From NCBI RefSeq assembly GCF_963082655.1, contig NC_081552.1:126017494-126081493 (forward strand): a stretch of DNA of 64,000 bases. Reading direction: 5' to 3'. This document shows positions 42,995 through 54,535 of this stretch, one piece after another. The position numbers and the translations under genes were made by a program. Each line of letters starts with the position of its first letter. Positions within the stretch are counted from its first letter, which is position 1. This DNA is from Stomoxys calcitrans. Taxonomy: Eukaryota > Arthropoda > Insecta > Diptera > Muscidae. The notes under the pieces are model-generated. The model saw only the letters and a program-made list of their open reading frames with translations, did not search any database and was not told the DNA's origin.

Positions 42995-44825
42995 ATATAT
43001 AGCAATAATTGAGTAAAATTCCCATTTGGAAGGCCTCTTGGGGGTGGGTCGCCCCGCATATACTAAGACATCACTGTTATTCTTGAATGGTACTTTTGGG
43101 GTATGGGGGAAGGTTTGCCCCTTGAAATATCGCTCCTTCCGGACCACTCCCCACAATCTGTGACATTTGAAAGACATCGGTTCAGCCGTTTCGGAGTCTA
43201 TGCGGAACAAACTTTACAAACCCACAAACAAACACAAATTAATTTTTATATATTACTAGCTGACCCGGGCCCGCTCCGCTGCGACTTCTTTTACTTTATA
43301 TGGAATAAAATTTGCCTTGGAATATTTATTTTCGGCAATTAAAGAGCTTTTAGTGAAATACCATGCTAAGAAATTAGTATATCGCTTGGCTAATTGTTTA
43401 ACAATATAAGTGTCTTTATCTGAATCCCATATGATCTTTATTGGTCTGCGAATTTATGTTTGGATGTAAGGTGTACTCCATTCTCAAAATACTATATTTT
43501 AGCCTGATATTCTCATGATGTCTGATTTAGGGGTGTTTCCGGGGGTGAGGTGGTCCCCCAGACACCTGCCCCTGAAAAAATATCAACATCGTGCTCTTCT
43601 CTTAAATACCATTTATTTAAACCCCACATTGCCATTGGCCTCTTAAGCCAATACGTTTACAGGATGAGGCGTTCCCAAACACATGGCCCCAAAATAGGTT
43701 ATCAAATTCGTTTTCTAATCTCAAATACCTTTCATTTGAGCCATATATTGGCATGGTCGAAAAATTTGTTTCCGTTGGGGGTGTTTTGGGAAAGCGGTGA
43801 TGCCCTAAATACTTGGTCCTACATTTGGATATCAAATTCGTATTCTACTCAAAAATACCTTTATTTGAGCCCCATATTGCGATGATCACTAAAAAATTGC
43901 TGTGTGTGGGGTATTTTGGGAAAGGGGTAGACCCCCAGAAAATTGGTTCCGAAAATGGGTATCAATTCTTACTCTACCCCCCAATACTACTACCCAATAC
44001 TACCACATTGTCATGGTCGGTAAATATCCCCGATTTAGGGGTGTTTTGGGGATTGGGGTGGTCGCCCAAACGCTAAGCCCGGAAAATATATCAGCATCGT
44101 GCTCTATTCTTATATATCTAAATATCATTTATTTAAACCCCATATTGCCAGTGGCCTCAAAATTGGATATCAAATTCGTTTTCAAATCTCATTTAAACTC
44201 CTTATTGCAAAAGTCAGCAAATATGTCTGGTTAAGGGTATTGACCCTAAAAACTATTAATAATAAGTTCCACTCTCTTTACGTCCCAAATTGTCTTGGTG
44301 AGCAAATACGTCCTATTTGGGGGTTGTTATGGTGGTGGGACGTGCCCTAGACAGTTGGTCCCAAATGTTGATATCAGATACGTGGTCTACTCCCACATAC
44401 ATTTAATTTGAGCCCCATGTTTCTATAGTCGGCAAACATGACCGGCTTGGGGGGAGTTTTGGGGGATTGGCGGCCACTTAGTGAGTTAGCCTTGAAAATG
44501 TATATCGGATTCGTGTTCCATTCTAAAAACCCTCTTATTTGAGCCTCATATTGCAAAAGTCTGCAAATATTTACTATTTGGGTGGTGTTGTGGTCCCATA
44601 GACACTTTTCCAAAATATTGATATCAGATTCGTGCTTTACTCCCAAAGACCTTTCATTTGAGCCCCATGTGGCTATGGTCGTAAATGTGTCCCCCTGGGG
44701 GAGGTTTTTGGGTAGAGGCTGCCCCCCAAACACTTGGTCCCATATTTGGATATCAGATTCTAATTCTACACTCAAATTCCTTTTATTTAAGACTTATATT
44801 CCCATTGTCAGTAAATAAGTCATGT

Positions 44826-45200
44826 TTGGGGGGTGTGGGTGTGGGGGTTGTGGGTGTGGGTGTGGGGGGTGTGGGTGTGGGGGGTGTGGGTGTGGGGGGT
44901 GTGGGTGTGGGGGGTGTGGGTGTGGGGGGTGTGGGTGTGGGGGGTGTGGGTGTGGGGGGTGTGGGTGTGGGGGGTGTGGGGTGTGGGGGGTGTGGGTGTG
45001 GGGGGTGTGGGTGTGGGGGGTGTGGGTGGTGGGGGGTGTGGGTGTGGGGGGTGTGGGTGTGGGTGTGGGGGGTGTGGGCGTGGGTGTGGGGGGTGTGGGT
45101 GTGGGGGGTGTGGGTGTGGGGGGTGTGGGTGTGGGGGGTGTGGGTGTGGGGGGTGTGGGTGTGGGTGTGGGTGTGGGGGGGGTGTGGGGGGTGTGGGGGG
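44826..45200 (+). repeat. G-rich minisatellite, 15-bp unit GTGTGGGTGTGGGGG
   Basis: About 25 units, some shortened to 6 or 9 bases or with single changes (GTGGGCGTGGG at 45076). It grew from the TTTGGGGGGTGTTTTGGGG part of a D monomer, whose flanks are intact on both sides. Long frames through it on both strands are pure Gly/Val/Cys/Trp or Pro/His/Thr repeats and are not genes. Confidence 0.95.
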
Positions 45201-45611
45201 AAGGGGTGGACCCCCAGAAACGTGATCCCACATTTGGATTACAGATTCCTATTCTACTCGCAAATACCTTTCATTTGAGTGTCATATTGCCATGGTCGGT
45301 AAATATGTCCGATTTAGGAGTGTTTTGGAGGTTGGGGTGGTCCCCTTAGCACTTGGTTCGACAAATGGATATCAGATACGTTTTCTTATCCTAAATACCT
45401 TTCATTTGAGTCCCATATTGTGGTGATTGGTGTAGACATATGTTTGGTAGGTTTTAGGGAGGGGCGGCCCCCTAGGTACCCCATCCGAAATTGGGACAAC
45501 AAATTTTTATTTTTAGGGTTCTGTATGAGAGCATACAAAATTTCGCCTAAATCGCACCACCCATCTCCGAGATCTGGCGTTTCTGAAAATTAGGGTTAGG
45601 GGGAGGGTCCG

Positions 45612-45635
45612 CCCCCCCCCCCCCCCCCCCCCCCC
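45612..45635 (+). repeat. Homopolymer run of 24 C
   Basis: Lies in a D monomer at the place where other copies read CCGCCCCCCTTC (for example 51083-51094). Confidence 0.9.
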
Positions 45636-45790
45636 TTCAGATATCAAAAAACGTAGTACCCTATTTTCACCACGGGATCATTATGCACCATCTGTGGAAA
45701 TTTTAAGAAAATTGGTTCAGCCGTTTCTGAGTCTATAAGGAACACACAAACAAACAAACAAACAACACACAAATTGATTTTTTATCTAAG

Positions 45791-46216
45791 ACTAGCTGGA
45801 CAGGGCCCGCTCCGCTGCGCCTTCTCTCACTCTCTTATTTTATTTGAGCTCTATACCGTCACGTCAGGAAATAAGTCCTGTTTGGGGGGTGCTGGTACGG
45901 CCTTTCAGATATTTCGCGCCAATGTGGATATTATATTGGTGCTCTTCTCCCAAATACCTTTCATTGGAGCCGTATATTGCTATGGTCGGTAAATATGTGC
46001 GGTATGGGGGTGTTTTTGAGAGTGAGGCGGACTCTCATATATCAGATTCGTGCTATGGTCTCAAATACCTTTCATTTGAGTCCCATATTGTCATAATTGG
46101 TTTATATTCCATTTGGCTGGTGGAGGTGGGGCGGTCCCCTTGATATCCCACCAATCTCCGAGATCTGACGTTTTTGGAAATAGGGTAAGGGTAGGGTCCA
46201 CCTATTAAAGTTTGGA
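45791..46216 (+). mobile_element. Family D element, copy D9 (5' part)
   Basis: Head ACTAGCTGGACAGGGCCCGC; close to the start of D4. It stops at TTAAAGTTTGGAG where retroelement coding sequence begins. Confidence 0.7.
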
Positions 46217-47770
46217 GTACCAGTGTTAGCATAGAATAATTGGTAATTTATATGGTTCAGTCCAGGAACTTTGTTCCGGGTCGTCCATGGCTCCTGAATT
46301 AAGGCAATACGAATCAAGCCCTTGCTGATTTTCTCCATAAGAGCGTGTGTAGTAGTCTCGCTCCGGTGGAGGTTTGCATTACCTCAATCATTGGTCCTCC
46401 AGTAAATGGACATCTTGGGAGTAGGTGATGATCTCATCGTCTGCTCCCTGTTCTTTAAACTGCATTGACTTTCCTGTCACTGCTCTGACTGATGTCATTG
46501 TTATAGGTTCTTTGCCTAGTCTAGTCTTCCGACTTATCGTCGGGTCCCCTGTTCTTTAAGCTGTATTGGGTTACCATTCCCTATACTGCCTGATGTTTCA
46601 ATATTAGGATCTATGCCTATCTTAGCCTTCCAAATCTTAAGTAAAGGGGCTTCTTGGGAGTAGGTGATGGTACCATCATCGGCTCCCTGTTCGTTGGTTT
46701 ACATTGAGACTCCTATCGCTGCGTTGCCTTATGTTTCAATATTAGGATTTTTACCTATCCCAGTATTCCGAATTTTTAAGGCGGTGATGGGTCCGTCGTC
46801 GGGTTCCTATTTGTTAGGCTGTGTTGAGTCTCTCACCACTGCACTGCCTGATATTTTAGTATACGGATCTTTGCTTTTCCTAGTCTTTCCAATATTCAGA
46901 GATGCCGTAATTGTCTCATTACCAGCCCCTTGTTTGTTGGGCGGTGTTGATTCACCAGCCCCTGAACGGCCTTCCCAATCTTGAAAAAGACAGCTTTGCT
47001 CTCGTAGAGCGCCATGCCTTTAGTCTTAGCCAAACTTGTCACGGAGACTTGTTCAATGACAACCACAAAGAGAGTTCCTTCCTCCTTCTTCTCCCTATGG
47101 AAGACCTCAAACTTCTCTGCGACCAAACCTTCGATTTGTTTGCCCAAGAATCCCAGCATGCGTTCCGTCGCAAGTTTACTGACCCATCCCTTGATGAAGA
47201 CAGTCAAGTTTGTGAGCAGGGGGATTTTCATCTTTGTCTACCTCTGCAGGACACTGTCTGGAGCCTCCACTACGGGATGGCTGGCTTGGTTTTCCCAGAG
47301 TACTGGAAAGCGGGAAGCTCTTTTTCTTCTTCAGTATTTTAACAGTGTTATGCTCTTCGGGAGATCTGATTCTTTTTCCAGCTTCCGTAGAAGTGCTTGG
47401 AATGTCAGTTATATCCCTTCCTACTCCTCTGTCTCCCTCGTCGTGCACCGGATCGCTTTCTCGGACTGCTTATGAGCTTTGCAAAGCCATCACTCACTTA
47501 TGCCCTCATCTCTCGATTCGGCTGCGATGACCGTTTCAGTGACACAGTCGCTGTATGAATCCGAGTCAGAAAGACCACCTTTACTTAAAGACTGGGGACG
47601 AACTGTGCATCCGTCTGGTTTATCCGTCTCTTCCTCATTAATTAGTCTGACGACTAGTTGTGCGCTTGAAGCATTACTCTCGACTACGAGTGCCAAAGCA
47701 CCCACACCTATAGGAGGGGAGGACAACACGCTACGGTCTGACGCCACCACCGCAGATGTTGACCAACCTT
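46217..47770 (-). pseudogene. LOA/R1-like element, ORF1 and start of endonuclease
   Basis: Minus strand, read from 47770 down. ORF1 pieces: 47490-47750 (acidic, Ser-rich), 47176-47448 (ILKKKKSFPL, basic) and 46896-47231 (LATERMLGFLGKQIEG, EQVSVTSLAKTKGMA, AVFFKIGK). From about 46980 to 46420 the protein carries five degenerate repeats of about 41 residues (DNA period about 122), each with a GTITxS / NIET-like core and ending near Q.NEQG. From 46390 the endonuclease starts: NANLHRSETTTHALMEKI, LIRIALIQEPW (the catalytic Glu) and NYQLFY. Several stops and shifts. Same family as 5068-12690, for which it supplies the missing 5' half of the endonuclease. Cut by C2 at 47771. Confidence 0.75.
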
Positions 47771-48314
47771 AACAAGTAAAAAGGCGTTAAGTTCGGCCGG
47801 GTCGATCTTTGGATACCCACCACCTTGGGTATATATGTAAACCACCATCCATCAAAATCCGGTGAAAATTGGATAGCAGTAATATCAAAATATGTTCCGA
47901 TTTGGACCAAATACTAATAAGTACAAGTCATTGTTCAATTGCGTATAATAAAATATTGGTCTTTTTAGTAGCTATATCTAAAAATAAACCGATCTGAACC
48001 ATATACGACACAGATGTCGAAAAGCATAATATAAGTCACTGTGTCAAATTTCAGTGAAATCGGATTTTAAATGCGCCTTTTATGGGGCCAAGACTTTAAA
48101 TCGAGAGATCGGTCTGCATGGCAGCTATATCCAAATCTAGACCGATCTAGACTAAATTGACGAAGGGCCTAACACAACTCACTGTCCCAAATTTCAGCAA
48201 AATCGGATAATAAATGTGGCTTTTATGGGCATAAGGCCCTAAATCGGAGGATCGGTCTATATGGGGGCTATATCAAGATATAGTACGATATAGCCCATCT
48301 TCGAACTTAACCTG
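47771..48314 (-). mobile_element. Family C element, copy C2 (5' truncated)
   Basis: AACAAGTAAAAAGGCGTTAA is the complement of the C 3' end; the palindrome has one change (TTCGGCCGGGTCGA). About three monomers follow and the copy stops at the part matching 27716-27730 of C1, so the 5' inverted repeat and (GTCY) tract are absent. Confidence 0.8.
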
Positions 48315-48471
48315 ACGGATTTTTCTTGCTTTAAACTTTCTTTGGATGTCTAATTTTTGAAAATCCGACAAACATTTCCTGAGATATATTGATTTTAATG
48401 TTGTGTTTCAATTTAAAGATTTGGAGTTAATTCTTTAATATCTGTAAATGCTAACTCAAAATTATGCCACA
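48315..48471. other. Short spacer, nothing recognised
   Basis: AT-rich, no repeat match seen. Confidence 0.4.
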
Positions 48472-51229
48472 ACTAGCTGACCCGGGCCCGCTCCGCTGTG
48501 CCTTCTTATAATTTATATGGAACAAAAGTTTCCTTGGAATATTTATTTTCGACAATTAAAGATCTTTAAGTGAAATACCATGATAACTTGACTAACAGTT
48601 TAACAATATAAGTGCCTTTATCTGAATCCCAAATGATCTTTATTGGTCTACGAATTTAAGTTTGGATGTATGTTGTACTCCATTCTTAAAAAACTTAATT
48701 TCAGCCCGATATTTTCATGATGTCTGATTTAGTGGTGTTTTCGGGGGAGAGGTGGTCCCCCAGATACTTGGCCCTGAAAAAATATCAGCATCCTGCTCTT
48801 CTCTCAAATACCATTTATTTAAACCCCATATTGCCATTGGCTTAAGAGGAGTTTACTGGATGAGGCGTACTTCCAACACATAGCCACAAAAATAGGTTAT
48901 CAAATTAGTTTTCTAATCTCAACTACCTTTCATTTGAGCCACATATTGACATGGTCGAAAAATTTGGTGGTCCCCCAAACACTAAGCCTGGAAAATATAT
49001 CAGCAACGTGCTCTATTCTCATATATCTATATATAACTTATTTGAACCCCATATTGCCATTGCCTTCAAAATTGGATATTAAATACGATTCCTAATCTCA
49101 TTTAAACCCCTTATTGCAAAAGTCAGCAAATATGTCCGGTTTGGGGTATTGGCCCTAAAAATTATGAATATTTAGTTGCACTCTCTTTAAGACCCAAATT
49201 GTCTTTGTGAGCAAATACTTCCTAGTTGGGGGTTGATATGGTGGTGGGACGTCCGCTAGACAGTAGGCCCCTAATGTTGATATCATATACGTGGTCTACT
49301 CCCACATACCTTTAATTTGAGCCCCATATTTCCATAGTCGGCAAACATCACCGGCTTGGGGGTGTTTTGGGGGATGGGCGGCCGCTCAGTGAGTTGGGAT
49401 GGGGTGGGACCACAGAAACTTGGTCCCACATTTGGATATTAGATTCGTATACTACTCGCAAATACCTTTCATTTGAGTCCCATATTGCCATGGTCGGTAA
49501 ATATGTCCGATTTAGGGGTGTTTTGGGGGTTGGGGTGGTCCCTCAAGCACTTGGTTCGACAAATGGATATCAGATACGTTTTCTTATCCTAAATACCTTT
49601 CATTACGTCCCATATTGTCGTGATTGGTCTAAATATATGTTTGGTAGATTTTAGGGTACGGCAGCCCCCCTAGGTACCCCATCCGAAATTTGGATACCAA
49701 ATTTTTATACCCTCCACCATAAGATGGGTATACTAATTTCGTCATTCTGTTTGTAACTACTCGAAATATTCGTCTGAGACCCCATAAAGTATATATGTAT
49801 ATTCTTGATCGTCGCGACATTTTATGTCGATCTAGCCATGTCCGTCCGCCCGTCCGTCCGTCCGTCCGTCTGTCTGTCGAAAGCACGCTAACTTCCAAAG
49901 GAGTAAAGCTAGCCGCTTGAAATTTTGCACGAATATTTCTTATTAGTGTAGGTCGGTTGGTATTGTAAATGGGCCATATCGGTCTATGTTTTGATATAGC
50001 TGCCATATAAACCGATCTTGGGTCTTGACGTCTTGAGCCTCTGGAGTGCGCAATTCTTATCCGATCAGAATGAAATGTTGCACGACGTGTTTTGTTATGA
50101 TATCCAACAAATGTGCCAAGTATGGCTCAAATCGGTCCATAACATGATATAGCTGCCATATAAACCGATCTTGGGTCTTGACTTCTTGAGCCTCTAGAGT
50201 GCGCAATTCTTATCCGATTGAAATGAAATTTTGCACGACGTGTTTTGTTACTATATGCAACAACTGTCCCAAGTATGGTTTAAATCGGTTCATAACCTGT
50301 TATAAACCGATCTTGGGTCTTGACTACTTGAGCCTCTAGAAGGCACAATGCTTATCCGATTTGAATGAGTTTTTGCACGAAGTATTTCGTCATGATATCC
50401 ATCAACTGTGCCAAGTATGGTTGAAATCGGTTCATAACCTGATATAGCTGTCATATAAACAGATCTGGGGATTTGACTTCTTGAGCTTCTAGAGGGCGCA
50501 ATTCCTATCCGATTTGGCTGAAATTTTGCAAGACGTATTTTATTTTTACTTTCAACACCTGTGTCAAATAAGGTTCAAATCGGTTCATAACCTGATATAG
50601 CTGTCATATAAACAGATCTGGTAATTTGACTTCTTGAGCTTCTAGAGGGCACAATTCCTATCCGATTTGGCTGAAATTTATAACCTGATATAGCTGTCAT
50701 ATAAACCGATCTGGGATCTTGACTTCTTGACCCCTAGAGGTCGCACTTATTATGCGATATGCCTGAAATTTTGTACGACGGATCCTCTCATGACCATCAA
50801 CAAACGTGTTTATTATGTTCTGAATCGGTCTATAGCCCGATACAGATCCCATATAAATCGTTCTCACTATTTTACTTCGTGAGCCCCAATGGGCACAATT
50901 CTTATACGAATTGGCTGAAATTTTACACAGGTCTCCAACATATAATTTAATTGTGGTCCGAACCGGACCATATCTTGATATCGTTTTAACAGTAGTATAT
51001 GAGAGCACACAAAATTTCGTTTCAATCGCATCACCCATCTCCGAGATCTGGCGTTTCTGAAATTTTGGGTCAGGGGGAGGGTCCGCCCCCCTTCAAATAT
51101 CAAAAAATGTAGTACCTTATTTTCACCACGGGGCCATTATGCACTATCTGTGAAAATTTCAAGAAAATCGGTTCAGCCGTTTCTGAGTCTATAAGGAACA
51201 CACAAACAAACAAACACAAATTGATTTTT
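48472..51229 (+). mobile_element. Family D element, copy D10, interrupted by B8
   Basis: Head ACTAGCTGACCCGGGCCCGC at 48472; monomers to 49706; after B8 it resumes at about 50993 with TATATGAGAGCACACAAAAT, as in D8 (45525), and ends CAGCCGTTTCTGAGTC, AACAAACACAAATTGATTTT, at which point B9 is inserted. Confidence 0.75.
49707..50992 (+). mobile_element. Family B element, copy B8 (3' truncated)
   Basis: ATACCCTCCACCATAAG start, (GTCY) tract at 49842-49878, about six monomers; stops after TATCGTTTTAACAG, before the terminal repeat and palindrome. Confidence 0.8.
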
Positions 51230-52711
51230 ATACCCTCCACCATAAGATGGGGGGTATACTAATTTCGTCATTCTGATTGTAACTACTCGAAATATTCGTC
51301 TGAGACCCCATTAAGTATATATATTCTTGATCGTCGCGACATTTTATGTCGATCTAGCCATGTCCGTCCGTCTGTCCGTCCGTCCGTCTGTCTGTCGAAA
51401 GCACGCTAACTTCCGAAGGAGTAAAGCTAGCCGCTTGAAATTTTGCACAAATACTTCTTATTAGTGTAGGTCGGTTGGTATTGTAAATGGGCCATATCGG
51501 TCCATGTTTTGATATAGCTGCCATATAAACCGATCTTGGGTCTTGACGTCTTGAGCCTCTAGAGTGCGCAATTCTTATCCGATTGAAATGAAATATTGCA
51601 CTACATGTTTTCTTATGATATCCAACAACTGTGCCAAGTATGGTTCAAATCGGTCCATAACCTGATATAGCTGCCATATAAACGGATCTTGGGTCTTGAT
51701 TTCTTGAGCCTCTAGCGTGCGCAATTCTTATCCGATTAGAATGAAATGTTGCACGACGTGTTTTGTTATGATATCCAACAACTGTGCCAAGTATGGCTCA
51801 AATTGGTTCATAAACTGATATAGCTGCCATATAAACCGATCTTGGGTCTTGACTTCTTGAGCCTCTAGAGTGCGCAATTCTTATCCGATTGAAATGAAAT
51901 TTTTCACGACGTGTTTTATTATTATATGCAACAACTGTGCCAAGTTTGGTTGAAATCGGTCCATAACCTGATATAGCTGCCATATAAACCGATCTTGGGT
52001 CTTGACTTCTTGAGCCTCTAGAGTGCGCAATTCTTATCCGATTGAAATGCAATTTCGCACGACGTGCTTTACTATGATATCCAACAACTGTCCCAAGTAT
52101 GGTTCAAATCGGTTCATAACCTGATATAGCTGCCATATAAACCGATCTTGGGTCTTGACTACTTGAGCCTCTAGAAGGCACAATTCTTATCCGATTTGAA
52201 TGAGTTTTTGCACGAAGTATTTCGTCATGATATCCAACATTTGTGCCAAGTATGGTTGAAATCGGTCCATAACCTGATATAGCTGTCATATAAACCGATC
52301 TGGGATCTTGACTTCTTGACCCCTAGAGGTCGCAATTATTATGCGATATGCCTGAAATTTTGTACGCCGGATCCTCTCATGACCATCAACAAACGTGTTT
52401 ATTATGTTCTGAATCGGTCTATAGCCCGATACAGATCCCATATAAATCGTTCTCACTATTTTACTTCGTGAGCCCCAATGGGCACAATTCTTATACGAAT
52501 TGGCTGAAATTTTACACAGGTCTCCAACATATAATTTAATTGTGGTCCGAACCGGACCATATCTTGATATCGTTTTAATAGCAGAGCAACTCTTTTCTTA
52601 TATCCTTTTTAGCCTAAGAAGAGATGCCGGGAAAAGAACTCGACAAATGCGATCCATGATGGAGGGTATATAAGATTCGGCCCGGCCGAACTTAGCACGC
52701 TTTTACTTGTT
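51230..52711 (+). mobile_element. Family B element, copy B9 (complete)
   Basis: ATACCCTCCACCATAAG start, (GTCY) tract at 51362-51397, about six monomers with a 153-base period (GATCTTGGG at 51838, 51991 and 52144), ATGATGGAGGGTATATAAG (one change), palindrome and GCTTTTACTTGTT end. Inserted in the D10 tail at the same place as B1 in D3. Confidence 0.85.
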
Positions 52712-52950
52712 ATTTATAAGATAATATGTTAAAGAAATGTATTTTTGTACAAGTGACATAAAATATATGTTTAAGAAATAAATAAAAATTTATGGGCTAT
52801 AAGAATCGTAAAGATTTCTAAATTAATAAATAACAAGTTAAATCAGCCGTTTTGTACAATCAATTGTTTAAAAATGAAATATTTATTTTTAAGTATAATA
52901 ATAGAAGAATTAAATTCGATTAAGTTTGCCGTTATGAACCATATATAAAA
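52712..52950. other. AT-rich spacer, no gene
   Basis: Very AT-rich, no ORF and no repeat match except that a SINE end follows. Confidence 0.4.
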
Positions 52951-53003
52951 GAGAAGTTAACCCTTGTTCCTTAGTGGAATGTTCATTGGACAAAATTTGC
53001 ATT
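52951..53003 (+). repeat. SINE 3' end fragment
   Basis: GAGAAGTTAACCCTTGTTCC, TTAGTGGAATGTTCATTGGA and CAAAATTTGCATTACC are the last 50 bases of the SINE. Confidence 0.75.
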
Positions 53004-53009
53004 ACCATA

Positions 53010-54420
53010 TGTAAATATGACCCCCAAAGGGGACAAATTTACGACCATAGTAATTTGGGGCTCAAATGAAAGGTCTTTGGGAGTAAAACACGAATCTGAT
53101 GTCAATATTCGGGAAAAGTGTCAATGGGGCCACCCCATCCTCACAACACCACCCAATAAGGAAGTATTTGCTGACTATTGCAATATAAGGCTCAAATGAG
53201 AGGATTTTAAGAATAGAACACGAATCTGATATATACCTTCAAGGCAAAGTCACTGAGTGGCGGCCCATCCCCCATACACCCCCAAGCCGGTCATGTTCGA
53301 CGACTGCGGAAATATGGGGCTCAAATTAAAGGCATTTGTGAGTACACCACGTATCTGATGTCAACATTAGGGACCAACTGTCTAGGGGACGTCCCACCAC
53401 CATAACAACCCCCAAATAGGACGTATTTGCTCACCAAGACAATTTGGGTCTTAAAAAGAGTGGAACTAAATATATATAGTTTTTAGGGCCAATACCCCAA
53501 ACCGGAAATATTTGCTGACTTTTGCAATAAGGAGTTTAAATGAGATTAGAAAACGAATTTGATATCCAATTTTGAGTCCATGGGCAATAAGGGGTTCAAA
53601 TAAATGATATATAGATATGTGAGAATAGAGCACGTTGCTGATATATTTTCCGGGCTTGGGGATTTTCCATTCCCCAAAACTCCCCTAAATCGGGCGCATT
53701 TACCGACCATGTCAATGTGGAGCTTAATGAAAGGTATTGGTCCCACTTTCGGGACCAATTTTCTAGGGGTCTTCCCTTTCCCAAAATAACCCACAAACAG
53801 CAATTTTTTACTGTCCATCGCAATATGGGGCTCAAATAAAGGTATTTGGGAGTAGAATACGAATTTGATATCCAAATGTAGGACCATGTATTTTGGGCAT
53901 CAACCCTTCCCCAAAAGGGAAAACATTTTTCGACCATACCAATATGTGACTCAAATGAAAGGTATTAGAGATTAGAAACCCGAATTTGATAACCTATTTT
54001 GGGGCCATGTGTTTGTAGGACGCCTCATCGTGGGACTCCCCTAATCCAATGGCAATATGCGGTTTAAATAAATGGTATTTGAGAGAAGAGCACGATGCTG
54101 ATATTTTTCAGGGGCAGGACTCTGGGGGACCACCTCACCCCCGGAAACACCCCTAAATCAGACATCATGAGAATATCGGGCTTAAATAAAGTATTTTGAG
54201 AATGGAGTACACCTTACATCCAAACATAAATTCGCAGACCAATAAAGATCATATGAGATTCAGATAAAGACACTTATATTGTTAAACAATCAGCCAAGCG
54301 ATATACTAATTTCTTAACATGGTATTTCACTAAAAGCTCTTTAATTGTCAAAAATAAACATTCCAAGGAAACTTTTGTACCATATAAATTAAAAGAAGGT
54401 GCAGCGGAGCGGGCCCGGGT
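53010..54420 (-). mobile_element. Family D element, copy D11 (3' truncated)
   Basis: Minus-strand monomers; its head, complement of ACCCGGGCCCGCTCCGCTGC, is at 54401-54420 and abuts the tail of D12. Parallels D10 and D13 in monomer order. Confidence 0.7.
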
Positions 54421-54535
54421 ATAAAATTAAATTTGTGTTTGTTTGTTCCGTATAGACTCAAAAACGGCTGAACTGATTACCATGAATTTTCACAGATTGT
54501 GTAGTTTGGTCTGGAAGGAATCATATGAAATACAA

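Larger units (their letters stand above)
40397..44600 (+). repeat. 2,102-bp tandem duplication (40397-42498 and 42499-44600)
   Basis: The block that starts GACTTGACTTCTTGAGCTTC inside B7 and ends in a D monomer at GTGGTCCCATA is repeated immediately. Spacing is a constant 2,102 bases through the whole unit, so I see no indel; I counted six base differences (for example 40478/42580 region TTAAC versus TCAAC, 41485/43587 ATCAG versus ATCAA). The breakpoint joins B sequence to D sequence at a shared GAC. Confidence 0.9.
43255..45790 (+). mobile_element. Family D element, copy D8, containing the G-rich minisatellite
   Basis: Head ACTAGCTGACCCGGGCCCGC at 43255, identical to D7 up to 44600, then further monomers, the minisatellite at 44826-45200, a C-run at 45612-45635 and the tail CAGCCGTTTCTGAGTC / AACAACACACAAATTGATTT, joined to D9. 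Confidence 0.75.

Noticed and set aside
44685..45349. Long overlapping frames on both strands through the G-rich array
   Set aside because: They are translations of a 15-bp minisatellite (five-residue repeats) and start or end in D monomers; no gene evidence.
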